Shown: positions 17,650 to 26,270, counted from the stretch's first letter. The stretch: DNA of 64,000 nt from Rhizobium sp. Root1203 (GCF_001424945.1 NZ_LMCW01000012.1:988414-1052413), one strand, 5' to 3'. Notes: a model not told the origin generated them from the sequence alone. Numbers and translations: made by a program.

Positions 17650-17952
17650 ATGCAAACTGCCGGAGAAATGATGCTCAAGAAGCCGTCGGCGCTATCGGTT
17701 CCCGAGAGGCGTGTGCTCATCGATCATCTCGCGACGACGATCGTGAAGCTGACGCACGGATTGGCTGAGGCCGGCCAGTTGGAACTCCTGCCTGCAATGC
17801 TGGAAACGAAAGAAACACTCCGCCGGTTGACCGACGACCTCGCAGTCACGAACACGGACTATTCCGACAGGATCATCGCTGGGGCCGTCCAGCTTGTCGC
17901 GACAACCGAAGCGCTGCTCGAAGACGAATTTCTTTCATACACCATCCATTGA
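17650..17952 (+). CDS. Hypothetical protein, 100 aa
   Basis: An all-helical soluble protein of 100 residues, rich in Leu, Ala and Glu (VLIDHLATTIVKLTHGLAEAGQLELLPAMLETKETLRRL). No known motif is recognised. An AGAGGAG is placed 8 bases before ATG 17650, so translation is credible. It stands alone in the plus direction. The following ~270 bases up to the DUF1488 gene hold nothing assignable. Confidence 0.55.
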   Translation: MQTAGEMMLKKPSALSVPERRVLIDHLATTIVKLTHGLAEAGQLELLPAMLETKETLRRLTDDLAVTNTDYSDRIIAGAVQLVATTEALLEDEFLSYTIH

Positions 17953-18227
17953 ATGCCGAGATCCATTGAGTGCCGGGTGAACGGCCTGTCAGGCGTTCCT
18001 CTGCGACGGACGAACTCTGTTGTTGTTAAACGACCGGCAAAGGCGCAGTAATATACGGGAGACGGAAAGTCGCCCTAGATGTCGCGTTGGACTGAACGCC
18101 GAACCGACAGGTCGATCGACGAACGCGCGTCGTTCCAGATCGCGATCCTCACCAAATCAGGATTGTTTTCACGCCTCAAATCATTGCGCACGGCAACGGC
18201 GCTTCGCCACCAAAGGATTGGACTGCA

Positions 18228-18476
18228 ATGGCGCTTATCTTTCCCAATAGAAGCCGCAGTTTTGACGAAACGAGACACGGTGTGCGCTTTCTCGGATACG
18301 ACGGCATGTTCGAGGTGAGGTTCCTGGTCGAAGCGGAGGCGTTGAGAAGCGCCACCGAAGCGGCATGCCTGAACGCCTTCGATGCAACGCGACCCTCGAT
18401 CCAGGAGGCGGCATCCAGGGCCTACGCGCGTCGGAAAGGAAACAATCTGACGCTTACGGCGCAGGATTTTCGTTGA
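18228..18476 (+). CDS. DUF1488 family protein
   Basis: An 82-residue protein opening with MALIFPNRSRSFDETRHGVRFLGYDG, the recognisable DUF1488 pattern (a short beta-rich domain found in many rhizobia and other proteobacteria), and ending in a helical, basic stretch. Its function is unknown. It forms a small isolated unit in a segment of short, poorly conserved genes between the tRNA and the NHEJ module. Confidence 0.7.
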   Translation: MALIFPNRSRSFDETRHGVRFLGYDGMFEVRFLVEAEALRSATEAACLNAFDATRPSIQEAASRAYARRKGNNLTLTAQDFR

Positions 18477-18788
18477 TCGGTTCGCCAGCCAGTGGCTGAA
18501 ACTCACCGCACACCGGGTCATGCGGACAAGTGCGCGGATTGTTGCGGTGTGTCGATCGGAAAACGGACCTCAAGGCGCTGGTCGCACGGCAACAAAAACA
18601 AGTCGATATGCTGATGACGCTGGCGGTCTCGTCGATCAAGTGACGAACGCCATGTCGGCGCGATCAAGCGATGACCGGCCTTGTGGTCCCTGTGCCAACT
18701 CCCCATATTTGCGGTGGTGGCAGCACGTGAACGGGCGCTGCTTTCAAGGGTGGCAAGCCTTCCCTAGCCCCAATCGAAGGAGGGCATC
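18477..18788. other. Intergenic stretch without an assignable gene
   Basis: All long frames here look like chance openings of a GC-rich sequence. One plus-strand frame (about 18526-18646) reads as a short helical peptide but has no ribosome-binding site. AAGGAGGG at 18777-18784 marks the start of the next small gene. Confidence 0.4.
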
Positions 18789-18935
18789 ATGTCTTCCACA
18801 ACAAGCAGCTATTCATGGAAGAATACCGCAATTTATATCGGCCAGTTCCGATATATTGAGTTCTTCATCAAATCGACCCCGGCGATCAGTGTCGCCTTCA
18901 TCTTCTACGTCACGTTCGAGGGCGTGTTGTGGTAG
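18789..18935 (+). CDS. Small membrane-protein candidate, 48 aa
   Basis: A 48-codon frame from ATG 18789 to TAG 18933-18935, preceded at 4 bases by AAGGAGGG, one of the strongest Shine-Dalgarno matches in the window. The N-terminal 14 residues are Ser/Thr-rich (MSSTTSSYSWKNTA). Then come an aromatic amphipathic stretch (IYIGQFRYIEFFIKS) and a hydrophobic C terminus (PAISVAFIFYVTFEGVLW). The shape fits a small membrane-associated peptide. I do not recognise a family. Codon use looks ordinary. Confidence 0.5.
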   Translation: MSSTTSSYSWKNTAIYIGQFRYIEFFIKSTPAISVAFIFYVTFEGVLW

Positions 18936-19116
18936 ATCTGGTTATATTGCCCGGCGCCGAAACACAGTGCCTGCACTACCGACTGAGTTGCTCTGCCTTG
19001 ATTAAATCCGGTTACACGGCTGTCCGGCAGGTATAAGATGATTTGTCGGCAACGCTGAAACCCGCGTTGCCGCTTGAGAGCAAAGTTCTCTGGCCCCCAG
19101 TAAGGGGAGTTACCCA

Positions 19117-19410
19117 ATGTCCTTTCCAAGGTTTGATCACAACGGAACATTCTCCCCCGACGATCTGGGTGGTCTGCGAGCCGAGTTCGATGCATGGTGT
19201 GGAAGGGACCGAGGCGTTTGCGCCGGGCCGGTTGCCGGGCCCATCGAGGACGAAGTTCTTGTCAGAAACGCCCCGTTGACGCTTCACTATATGCTTCGTT
19301 CGTTGAGACCGAACACGGCAGCCGACGCCTTTGAAACAGGAGGCATCGCTTCCGGGGATCGCGCGCGTCCTGCAGGGCCGATCCGCGTCCTTGCGCTCGT
19401 CCCCGACTAA
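19117..19410 (+). CDS. Hypothetical protein, 97 aa, possibly degenerate
   Basis: The first ~27 residues (MSFPRFDHNGTFSPDDLGG, then LRAEFDAW) look like the start of a small rhizobial protein family with an FD-x-x-G-x-F-x-P-D-D-L pattern. The remainder is irregular, and an alternative frame stays open until 19279. A frameshift after about residue 27 is therefore possible. AAGGGGAG lies about 7 bases before the ATG. Two hairpins precede it: GGCAACGC/GCGTTGCC at 19048-19071, and a short AGAG/TCTCT pairing. Confidence 0.4.
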   Translation: MSFPRFDHNGTFSPDDLGGLRAEFDAWCGRDRGVCAGPVAGPIEDEVLVRNAPLTLHYMLRSLRPNTAADAFETGGIASGDRARPAGPIRVLALVPD

Positions 19411-19582
19411 AAGGTCGAATTGCACGGTTGAGGGCAACGGTGACGGCGATGCCGACATGCAGTCGCGCGACCACGTGAGGTGCCACTTCCGACGATCAAC
19501 TCTCGGTCGAAATCAAAGGCCAGTCTGCCGGCGGATGTCTGCAGAGCCACAAGATCAGCCAAATGCCGCAAAGGAGTCCACA

Positions 19583-19969
19583 GTGTACAATGCTAAACGT
19601 GATGGTTTCGGGAATGGCGCGAGCCTTGCCATTCCGTCGATGGGCGAAATAGAAGGCCGCATAACTGTCTTGGAAGTTGTCGCAATGACCTCCCTGAGCC
19701 TTCTCGTAAAAGCCGGTGACACCCACGAAGCCCAGCAGGTGCTTTCCACCATTCGACGCGCGATGCGGTCGAAATGCGAGGACATGAAGCTCTCGCCTTC
19801 GGATGCGGATTCGGCGATTGCCTACGCGCAGGAACTCTTCGAGGCAACACTCGAAAACATGAACCGCGACACCGGGGCGATAGCCGTTCCGCGCTTGGCC
19901 AAGCACGGCATACCGCGACGCTCCATGCCCGTGTACCACAGCGACGGGGATGGCACCCATGGGCGTTAG
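19583..19969 (+). CDS. Hypothetical protein, 128 aa
   Basis: The start is taken as GTG 19583, because AAGGAG (19571-19576) is spaced 6 bases before it; the longer reading from 19331 lacks such a site. The protein is mainly helical, with MGEIEGRITVLEVVAMTSLSLLVKAGD, then a polar, possibly coiled segment (AQQVLSTIRRAMRSKCEDMKLSPSDADSAIAYAQELFEATLENM). No family is recognised. Its 3' end overlaps the start of the pyridoxamine-oxidase-like gene by 11 bases, which suggests translational coupling. Confidence 0.6.
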   Translation: MYNAKRDGFGNGASLAIPSMGEIEGRITVLEVVAMTSLSLLVKAGDTHEAQQVLSTIRRAMRSKCEDMKLSPSDADSAIAYAQELFEATLENMNRDTGAIAVPRLAKHGIPRRSMPVYHSDGDGTHGR

Positions 19970-20417
19970 AGACATGACGGAACGCGAATGCAGGGAAGTC
20001 CTTGCACGGGGGAATGTCGGCCATCTTGCCTGCGTTCATGACAGCCGACCTTACGTGGTGCCGATCCACTATGCCTTCGATGCGGAAAATATCTATGTCT
20101 TCTCGCTGCCGGGCCAGAAAATAGATTGGATGCGCACCAATCCAAACGCCTGCATTCAGGTGGAGGAGACCGGCGAACTTCACCTTTGGAAGAGCGTCGT
20201 CGTCGAGGGCACCTTCCGGGAACTGCCTGACACCGCGCAATTGCATGATGAGCGCATCCACGCCTGGTCGTTGTTGCAGAAGCGTTCGCTGTGGTGGGAG
20301 CCTGGCTCCTCCAAACCGGGCACCGGTTCAGCCGAGACAGAAGTCCCGATTTTTTTCGCCATTTCGGTTGATGGGATATCTGGACGGGAGTTATTGGCGC
20401 AGGCAGCACCGGTCTGA
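19959..20417 (+). CDS. Pyridoxamine 5'-phosphate oxidase-like FMN-binding protein
   Basis: A 152-residue split-barrel protein. MTERECREVLARGNVGHLACVHDSRPYVVPIHYAFD is the standard opening of the small PNPOx-like/Rv1155-type family that binds FMN, F420 or heme; GQKIDWMRTNPNACIQVEE and WKSVVVEGTFRELPD continue the barrel. It is not the vitamin B6 enzyme PdxH. The start could be ATG 19950, 19959 or 19974; 19959 has GGGGA 8 bases upstream. It is probably co-transcribed with the 19583 gene. Confidence 0.82.
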   Translation: MGVRDMTERECREVLARGNVGHLACVHDSRPYVVPIHYAFDAENIYVFSLPGQKIDWMRTNPNACIQVEETGELHLWKSVVVEGTFRELPDTAQLHDERIHAWSLLQKRSLWWEPGSSKPGTGSAETEVPIFFAISVDGISGRELLAQAAPV

Positions 20418-20453
20418 GACGCTCGGTCGTCACAATAATTCCTTTGCGAAATG

Positions 20454-20478
20454 GAACCAAACCGCTTCCCCTTCGTTA
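20454..20478 (+). promoter_or_regulatory. EcfG/RpoE2-type general-stress promoter of ku
   Basis: GGAAC at 20454-20458 and CGTT at 20475-20478 are separated by exactly 16 bases, the consensus of alphaproteobacterial EcfG (RpoE2) promoters. Transcription would start about 50 bases before the ku ATG at 20535. Confidence 0.75.
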
Positions 20479-20534
20479 TGTGAAATCGCCGGACTATGGC
20501 TTTGGGAGATGGCGCGGAGAGCGTCAGGGGACAA

Positions 20535-21344
20535 ATGGCGCGTCAAACCTATTGGAAAGGCTACCTCAAGCTCTCGCTCGTCACTTCGCCAGTGTCGTTG
20601 ACGCCTGCGACCACGGATAGCAACCAGGTTCGCTTCCACGTCCTGAACCGGAAAACAAAAAATCGGGTCGAAAGCCGCTATGTCGACAGCGTCACCCGCA
20701 AGCCGATCCCGGACAAGGATCAGGTCAAGGGGTACCCGCGCGGCGAAGACGATTACGTCATCCTCGAAGACGAAGAGATCGATGAAGTCGGGCTGGAAAG
20801 CACCCGCACGATCGATATCGACACCTTCGTGCCCAGGGGCTCCATCGACTGGATCTGGTATGATAAGCCGCATTTTCTCGCCCCGGAAGACAAGGTGGGT
20901 GTCGAGGCGTTCTGCGTCATACGCGAGGCGATGAAGGCGAACGACGTCGTCGGCATCGCGCGCCTCGTCCTCTATCGGCGAGAGCGCGCGGTTCTGCTGG
21001 AGCCACAGGGAAAAGGCATCATCCTCTGGACGCTGCACTTCGGCGACGAGGTCCGTCAGCCCGCGGCCACGCTCGACACGGACGGCAACGTGGATACGAC
21101 GGTCCTTGCGCTGATGAACAAGCTCGTCAAGGACAGAACCGACGATTGGAAGCCATCCATGGTTCAGGATCCCATTCAGAAGCGGATCAGGGCCATGATA
21201 CGGGCAAAGCAGAAGAACCTGGTGAAATCGTCACCGCCGTCGGCAAAGCGGCCTGCGGCCAAGCCGACGGGCAACGTCGTCAATATAATGGACGCACTTA
21301 AGAAAAGCCTCTCCAAGGAGAGCGGGGGTCCGAAGCCTCACTGA
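20535..21344 (+). CDS. ku: Ku protein for NHEJ (first copy)
   Basis: A 269-residue bacterial Ku homologue that binds DNA double-strand ends and recruits LigD. Typical elements are WKGYLKLSLVTSPVSL at the start, FHVLNRKTKNRVESRYVD and KDQVKGYPRGEDDYVILEDEE, then the ring region and a basic tail (AKQKNLVKSSPPSAKRPAAKP). The start MARQTYW at 20535 has AGGGG upstream; an in-frame ATG 39 bases earlier adds residues unlike the family. It is convergent with ligD and driven by an EcfG-type promoter. It is clearly diverged from the second Ku at 23906-24742, so a Ku heterodimer is possible. Confidence 0.95.
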   Translation: MARQTYWKGYLKLSLVTSPVSLTPATTDSNQVRFHVLNRKTKNRVESRYVDSVTRKPIPDKDQVKGYPRGEDDYVILEDEEIDEVGLESTRTIDIDTFVPRGSIDWIWYDKPHFLAPEDKVGVEAFCVIREAMKANDVVGIARLVLYRRERAVLLEPQGKGIILWTLHFGDEVRQPAATLDTDGNVDTTVLALMNKLVKDRTDDWKPSMVQDPIQKRIRAMIRAKQKNLVKSSPPSAKRPAAKPTGNVVNIMDALKKSLSKESGGPKPH

Positions 21345-21380
21345 CTTTGATCACCGCGCCCGTCACGTCTTCTGCCCCCG

Positions 21381-23903
21381 TCAATTCTTCTGCAGTGGCA
21401 CGGCCGCAGAAAAGAAATCCGACCAGGGATCCCGGGACATGGCCTCAAGGCGTGCGGGTGCATTGTCGACGGTGAAGTAGGCCGGGCCTATCTCCTCTGT
21501 CAGTTCCCCCCAGTCGAGCGGCATCGAGACGGCGGCGCCTGGCCGGGCACGCGTGGAATATGCCGCAACCGCGGTGTTGCCGCGCCCGTTGCGCAGGTAG
21601 TCGATAAAGATCTTGCCGTTCCGTTTCGCCTTCGTGGCGGTCGCCAGATATCTCTCCGGATGGTCTTTCGACATCGAGTCCGCCAGCGCCTTGGCGAAGG
21701 CCTTCACTTGAACCCAGCCAGCCTTTGGCTGCAGCGGCGTCACCACATGGAGACCCTTGCCGCCCGACGTTTTCACGAATGCCGCAAGGCCCGCGCCTTC
21801 CAGGCGCTGCTTCAGCTCCTGCGCCGCTGCGATCACCTCGCCCCACGTCACATCCTCGGCCGGATCGAGATCCATCGTGATCATGTCCGGCTTTTCCCAG
21901 CTGTCTGTGGTTGCTCCCCAGGGGTGGATTTCCAGCACCGCGGATTGGACGAGCGCGACGATGCCGTCGAAGCCGGCAATCCGCAACAGCTTCTCGCCGC
22001 CTTTGTCCTTCGGATCGGCAATCTGCTCGATATGCGGGTTCATGCCTTTCCACGCATGTTTCTGGAAAAACCGCTGATGGCCGCCGATGCCGTCCGGACA
22101 CCTCAGCAACGCCAGGGGACGTTTGATCACATAGGGCTCCATGAAGCGCCAGACCTGCGCGTAGTAACTCGCGAGTCCCTGCTTGGTGACCCCTTCGTCT
22201 GGCCAATAGATCCGGTCGGGATGGGTGAGCGTGACGCTGGACTGCGGCAGCTCGCGGGCAGTCGTCTTCTCTGTCTCGCGCATCACGTCCCCTGCCGCCT
22301 TGTCCTCGCGAAGGCCCCTAAAGGCCGCATGCCGCAATTTTCCATCGCTCGACCATGCCTGAAACTCCACCTCCGCGACAAGCCGCGGTTGGACGTAGAC
22401 CAGGCCGCGCCGCTCTTCCGTCGTCAGCGCATCGTCGAATGTGCTCTTCTTCTGCTCGATCGCCGACAAGCGGTCGTAGAGCATTTGCGCAGTCGAGACT
22501 GGATAACCGGTTCCGACCCTGCCGGCATGCTTCAGCTTGCCGTCCTTGTAGTATCCCATTGCAAGCGAACCGATCGCGTTCTTCGTCGCGGTGGACGGGA
22601 CATATCCCCCGATCACGAATTCCTGACGGTCCGAGCATTTCGACTTGATCCAGTCGCCCGTACGCCCGGACGTGTAGGTGCTGTCAGCACGCTTGGAGAT
22701 AACCCCCTCGAGGCCGAGGAGGCGGGCGTGATCGAGCACGCGTGCGCCGTTCTCCGTGAAATGGGTACTGTAGCGCAGCATCCCACCATCTCCCGACAGC
22801 AGCTTTTCCAGCAGGTTCTTGCGATCCGTGAGCGCCGCCCCCCTGAGGTCGTCGCCGTCGAGATAGAGAAGATCGAAGGCATAGAACACGAACCGGTCGC
22901 TGCGACGCTCGCTGAGCTCCTTCTGCAAGGCGGAAAAATCGGAGACGCCGTTGTCACGCTCCACAACCACCTCTCCATCGATGACCGCCGTGTCGACAGG
23001 TAGTGCTGAAAAAGCATCTGCGAGGCGTCTGCCAAACCTCTCGGTCCAGTCGAGGCCGGTGCGGGTAAGCATCGTCACCTTGCCTTTTGTCAGCCTGATC
23101 TGTAGCCGGTACCCGTCGAACTTGATCTCATGAATCCAGTCCGCGCCGGCGGGAGGCTTCGGCTTCAGCTTTGCAAGCTCCGGTTCGATGAAGTCCGGCA
23201 GTGCCGCTTTCCGTGCGCCAGCGGGCTTGTCGAACGACACCGCCTTTGCCCGGCTTGCCTTCGGTGCGGCGGCAATCGCCTTTGCGGCCTTTGCGTTGCC
23301 TTTCGGTTGCGATTGCCATGTCGCGTCCGGATTCTTCGCGACCTCCTCGATCTTGCGGCCGGTTTTCGCCGATTCAGGGCGCTGTCTGAGAATATCGCCC
23401 TTTTGGCGCGCCTCCTCGTCCTGTGCCTTGATCAGCAGCCAGTTCTCGTGCTTGTCGCCCGGCTTTCCGTGGATCCGCACCAGATGCCAGCGTCCCTTGA
23501 GCTTATCGCCGTCGAGCTCGAACTCCATATGACCTTTCTTGTAGCCCTTGTGCGCATCACCGTGCGGCGTCCATGTCCCGCGGTCCCAGACGATGACCGT
23601 ACCGCCACCGTACTGCCCCTTCGGAATGATCCCCTCGAAATCTCCATAGGCAAGGGGATGGTCTTCCACATGCACGGCCAGACGCTTGTCGTCCGGATTG
23701 AGGCTTGGGCCGCGCGTCACCGCCCAGCTCTTCAGCACGCCGTCCAGCTCTAGCCTGAAATCGTAGTGAAGCCTTGTCGCATCGTGCTTCTGGATAACGA
23801 AGCTGAGCGCGTTGCCGCCCCGCGCTGTCGTACCACGCGATCGGCCCTGCGGCTCGGGCGTAACCTTGAAATCGCGCTTGGCCTGATAGGTCTCGAGAGC
23901 CAT
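21381..23903 (-). CDS. ligD: ATP-dependent DNA ligase LigD
   Basis: An 840-residue multifunctional NHEJ enzyme with the order phosphoesterase-ligase-polymerase. Residues ~30-180 form the 3'-phosphoesterase (HDATRLHYDFRLELDGVLKSW, GDFEGIIPKGQYGGG). An Ala/Lys-rich linker follows. The ligase nucleotidyl-transferase motif EIKFDGYR has the adenylated lysine at about 261, with VIDGEVVV downstream. The primase/polymerase lies from ~560 to the end, with the DLDP metal motif near 678 and SGGKGLHVV. It starts 2 bases after the second ku stop on the same strand, so the two are co-transcribed. Confidence 0.96.
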   Translation of the reverse strand: MALETYQAKRDFKVTPEPQGRSRGTTARGGNALSFVIQKHDATRLHYDFRLELDGVLKSWAVTRGPSLNPDDKRLAVHVEDHPLAYGDFEGIIPKGQYGGGTVIVWDRGTWTPHGDAHKGYKKGHMEFELDGDKLKGRWHLVRIHGKPGDKHENWLLIKAQDEEARQKGDILRQRPESAKTGRKIEEVAKNPDATWQSQPKGNAKAAKAIAAAPKASRAKAVSFDKPAGARKAALPDFIEPELAKLKPKPPAGADWIHEIKFDGYRLQIRLTKGKVTMLTRTGLDWTERFGRRLADAFSALPVDTAVIDGEVVVERDNGVSDFSALQKELSERRSDRFVFYAFDLLYLDGDDLRGAALTDRKNLLEKLLSGDGGMLRYSTHFTENGARVLDHARLLGLEGVISKRADSTYTSGRTGDWIKSKCSDRQEFVIGGYVPSTATKNAIGSLAMGYYKDGKLKHAGRVGTGYPVSTAQMLYDRLSAIEQKKSTFDDALTTEERRGLVYVQPRLVAEVEFQAWSSDGKLRHAAFRGLREDKAAGDVMRETEKTTARELPQSSVTLTHPDRIYWPDEGVTKQGLASYYAQVWRFMEPYVIKRPLALLRCPDGIGGHQRFFQKHAWKGMNPHIEQIADPKDKGGEKLLRIAGFDGIVALVQSAVLEIHPWGATTDSWEKPDMITMDLDPAEDVTWGEVIAAAQELKQRLEGAGLAAFVKTSGGKGLHVVTPLQPKAGWVQVKAFAKALADSMSKDHPERYLATATKAKRNGKIFIDYLRNGRGNTAVAAYSTRARPGAAVSMPLDWGELTEEIGPAYFTVDNAPARLEAMSRDPWSDFFSAAVPLQKN

Positions 23904-23905
23904 GG

Positions 23906-24742
23906 TCAGCCCGCTTTTTTCGGCCGGCTATCCGCCCGGCGCGACGCGGTCTTGCCGGCAGGTTTTCCGCCGACCTTCGCACTTTGGCGAAGCGCGTCCA
24001 TGAGATCGATGACCTTGCCTTGCGGCGCCTGCTTCCTCTTTGGCGGCGCCCTGCCCTCGATCTTCGCCTGCACGAGTTCGGCAAGCGCAGTTTCGTAGCG
24101 ATCTTCATATTCCTGCGGCTTGAAAGTGCCTTTCTTGGTCGCGATGATGTGGCCCGCGAGTTCCAGCATCTCCCTGTCGAACTTCATCTCCGGAATATCC
24201 TTGAAGACGGTTTCCGCGTTGCGCACTTCATAGTCGTAGCTCAGCGTCGTCGCGATAACGGCATCGTTCTGTGGCCGGATCAGGACTGTTCGCTTCTTGC
24301 GAAAGAGCACGGCCTCGCCGATCGCCGCCACCTTCTGGTCGCGCATCGAGCGGGCAATCAGCGCCAGCGCTTCCTCGTCGTCGTCACTCACGGGTGCCAG
24401 ATAATAAGGACGGTCGAAGTAGAGCTTGTTGATCTCGTCGTCGGGAACGAAGCTCTGCACGTTGAGAATCTTGTCGCTTTCCGGCACGAATTCCGCGAGC
24501 TCTTCGCCTTCGATCACGATGTACTCGCCGCTATCCAGCCGATACCCCTTGACCTGATCGTCGCGCTCTACCGGCTTTCCGGTTTCACCGTCGATGAACT
24601 GACGCTCGACGCGATGCCCGGTTTTGCGATTGACGATGTTGAACGAGATCCGGTCGGACACCGAGACTGCCGTATAAAGGCCAACGGCGCACACCAAGTC
24701 CCCCACTTTCAGATGGCCTTTCCAGCTTGCCCGTGCTGCCAT
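23906..24742 (-). CDS. ku: Ku protein for NHEJ (second copy)
   Basis: A 278-residue Ku. ASWKGHLKVGDLVCAVGLYTAVSV opens the domain, followed by FNIVNRKTGHRVERQFID, DQVKGYRLDSGEYIVIEGEE and a C-terminal Lys/Ala-rich tail (KVGGKPAGKTASRRADSRPKK) of the type that tunes DNA binding and LigD stimulation. ATG 24742 follows GGGGAGA; the extension to 24817 overlaps the gene upstream. It lies 13 bases after the 24756-25040 small gene and 2 bases before ligD. It is much diverged from the 20535 Ku, so this is not a recent tandem duplication. Confidence 0.95.
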   Translation of the reverse strand: MAARASWKGHLKVGDLVCAVGLYTAVSVSDRISFNIVNRKTGHRVERQFIDGETGKPVERDDQVKGYRLDSGEYIVIEGEELAEFVPESDKILNVQSFVPDDEINKLYFDRPYYLAPVSDDDEEALALIARSMRDQKVAAIGEAVLFRKKRTVLIRPQNDAVIATTLSYDYEVRNAETVFKDIPEMKFDREMLELAGHIIATKKGTFKPQEYEDRYETALAELVQAKIEGRAPPKRKQAPQGKVIDLMDALRQSAKVGGKPAGKTASRRADSRPKKAG

Positions 24743-24755
24743 TGCGATCTCCCCT

Positions 24756-25040
24756 CTAGGTGTCGTCTGGTCCAGTGTCGTCCCGTGCTCTGCGCCGCCG
24801 CCGCTCGTCCAAGGCAATGATCTTTTCGACGGACGCGATGTCCTCGCTGGTCACGACAGGCACGGGATCCGCGGCGATCGCTTCCAGCACTTCCGCTGAA
24901 AGCGCGCCATGCCGGATGACCCATTCAAGCGTCTCGCGCGTCTGCCGCTCGGCCTTGAGCTGAGCGTAAAGCGAAACGATCAGACGGTCGCGCGCGTCCA
25001 TCCGGCTGCCTTTTTGATCGAACTTGCGGATATGCGGCAT
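24756..25040 (-). CDS. Small hypothetical protein heading the ku-ligD operon
   Basis: A 94-residue, charged, helical protein. The middle reads LIVSLYAQLKAERQTRETLEWVIRHGALSAEVLEAIA, and the end is Arg/Asp-rich (DERRRRRARDDTGPDDT). No family is recognised. GGCGGAG lies 4 bases before ATG 25040; an internal ATG at 25001 is an alternative. It is the first gene after the EcfG-type promoter at 25073-25097 and sits 13 bases before ku, so it is likely co-expressed with the NHEJ genes. A repair role is inference from position only. Confidence 0.6.
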   Translation of the reverse strand: MPHIRKFDQKGSRMDARDRLIVSLYAQLKAERQTRETLEWVIRHGALSAEVLEAIAADPVPVVTSEDIASVEKIIALDERRRRRARDDTGPDDT

Positions 25041-25072
25041 CGAACTCCGCCCTTGTGGTGATGAAAGGCTTA

Positions 25073-25097
25073 AACCGCTCAGGCGGCGAAAAGTTCC
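25073..25097 (-). promoter_or_regulatory. EcfG/RpoE2-type promoter of the small gene-ku-ligD operon
   Basis: On the minus strand GGAAC (25097-25093) is followed after 16 bases by GGTT (25076-25073). This fits the general-stress consensus GGAAC-N16/17-NGTT. The predicted start site is about 25 bases before the ATG at 25040. Confidence 0.65.
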
Positions 25098-25165
25098 CGG
25101 GGCTTATCGAATGCGCCCGTCTCGACATCCGTCGCACCGCGACTGTGGTCGATAGTTCAGCAAGG

Positions 25166-25183
25166 TGTCGCAGTTCTGAGACA
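25166..25183. promoter_or_regulatory. TGTCGCA-N4-TGAGACA operator upstream of the AcoR-like gene
   Basis: The dyad TGTCGCA-GTTC-TGAGACA (one mismatch from a perfect inverted repeat) lies 107 bases before the 25290 gene. The same element with perfect arms occurs at 26271-26288 before the aldehyde dehydrogenase gene, which suggests autoregulation plus target control. Confidence 0.6.
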
Positions 25184-25289
25184 GTTTCGGCACCGCAGCG
25201 CGGATTGGGCGCGCCGCCCTGCTGCCGGCGCGAGTTGCTAAAAGCCGGGGTTTCCGCCACATTGAGCGGACTGCTGGTGGGAGGAGCCA

Positions 25290-26249
25290 ATGCACGAACA
25301 ATCTGCTCATGCGGAGCACGTCTACACGTGCACACAGAGAGATTCGGCCGCGGCAAGTTCTTCGGTCGTCGCTTCGTGGCGGCGCTGCATCGCCATGCAC
25401 CAGCTTGCTCCGGAAGACAGACGCACGCCGTTGCGACTGACCGATCAAGAATTCAGGCGTGCCCGCGAGGAATCCGAACGGCTGATCACCAGTGCTTCGG
25501 ACGAACTCGACAGGCTGTTCACGACCACCGGCAAGGCCGGCTGCTGCCTTCTGCTGACCGATCGAAACGGCATTGCACTCGAGCGACGAGGTGCGACCGC
25601 CGATGACAAGCAGTTTCACGACCTGGGTCTGTGGACTGGCTCGGTTTGGACGGAAGCCAGCATCGGGACAAACGGCATAGGAACGGCGATTGCAGACGAG
25701 CGGGCGATCTCCATTTTCCGCGATCAGCATTTCTTCTGCTCGAACATCAACCTCAGCTGCACGACCGCGCCCATCCGCGATCACCGGGGGCAACTGGCGG
25801 CCGCGCTCGACATTTCCACCTGCCGCGACGATGTCAACGAGATGACGCTCGCCATCATCGCCCAGATGGTGCGCGATGCCGCGATGCGGATCGAGATCAA
25901 TCTCTTTCGCAGTGCGTTTGCCGGTGCCCGCTTCCTGATGGTTCCGGCGGGCGCGAACCCTGCATCAGCCCTTCTTGCCGTCGACCGGCACGACCTCGTG
26001 CTGGGTGCAACGCGGGCCGCCCGGGTTGCCCTGAAGCTCGACGATAGGCGCATAGCCGCAGGCATCCCCGCGGCCGATGCCCTTCAGGAAAGCCGTCTTT
26101 CCGATGACGAGGACCTCCTCGATGCGGAGCGCGCCGCTCTGCTGCGTGCGCTGTCGCGCTCGGGCGGCAACGTTTCGCAGGCTGCCATCGCGCTCGGCAT
26201 CAGCCGTGCAACGCTGCACAGGAAGATGAAGAAGCTGAACCTTCACTGA
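25290..26249 (+). CDS. AcoR-like GAF/Fis-type HTH regulator without AAA+ domain
   Basis: A 319-residue regulator. Residues ~20-60 carry [19 protein letters not shown], typical of the AcoR N terminus. A GAF-like ligand domain follows (~60-205), including [36 protein letters not shown]. The C terminus (~270-319) is a Fis-type [34 protein letters not shown]. The central AAA+ sigma-54 activation module (Walker A, GAFTGA) is absent: only about 65 residues lie between the GAF and the HTH. It should therefore act by DNA binding alone with sigma-70-type promoters. GGAGGAG precedes ATG 25290. The target is the adjacent aldehyde dehydrogenase. Confidence 0.88.
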   Translation: MHEQSAHAEHVYTCTQRDSAAASSSVVASWRRCIAMHQLAPEDRRTPLRLTDQEFRRAREESERLITSASDELDRLFTTTGKAGCCLLLTDRNGIALERRGATADDKQFHDLGLWTGSVWTEASIGTNGIGTAIADERAISIFRDQHFFCSNINLSCTTAPIRDHRGQLAAALDISTCRDDVNEMTLAIIAQMVRDAAMRIEINLFRSAFAGARFLMVPAGANPASALLAVDRHDLVLGATRAARVALKLDDRRIAAGIPAADALQESRLSDDEDLLDAERAALLRALSRSGGNVSQAAIALGISRATLHRKMKKLNLH

Positions 26250-26270
26250 CGGGTTTGCGGCCGCCCGCGT

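Noticed and set aside
18526..18646. Short plus-strand helical frame after the DUF1488 gene
   Set aside because: Reads protein-like but has no good start codon or ribosome-binding site.
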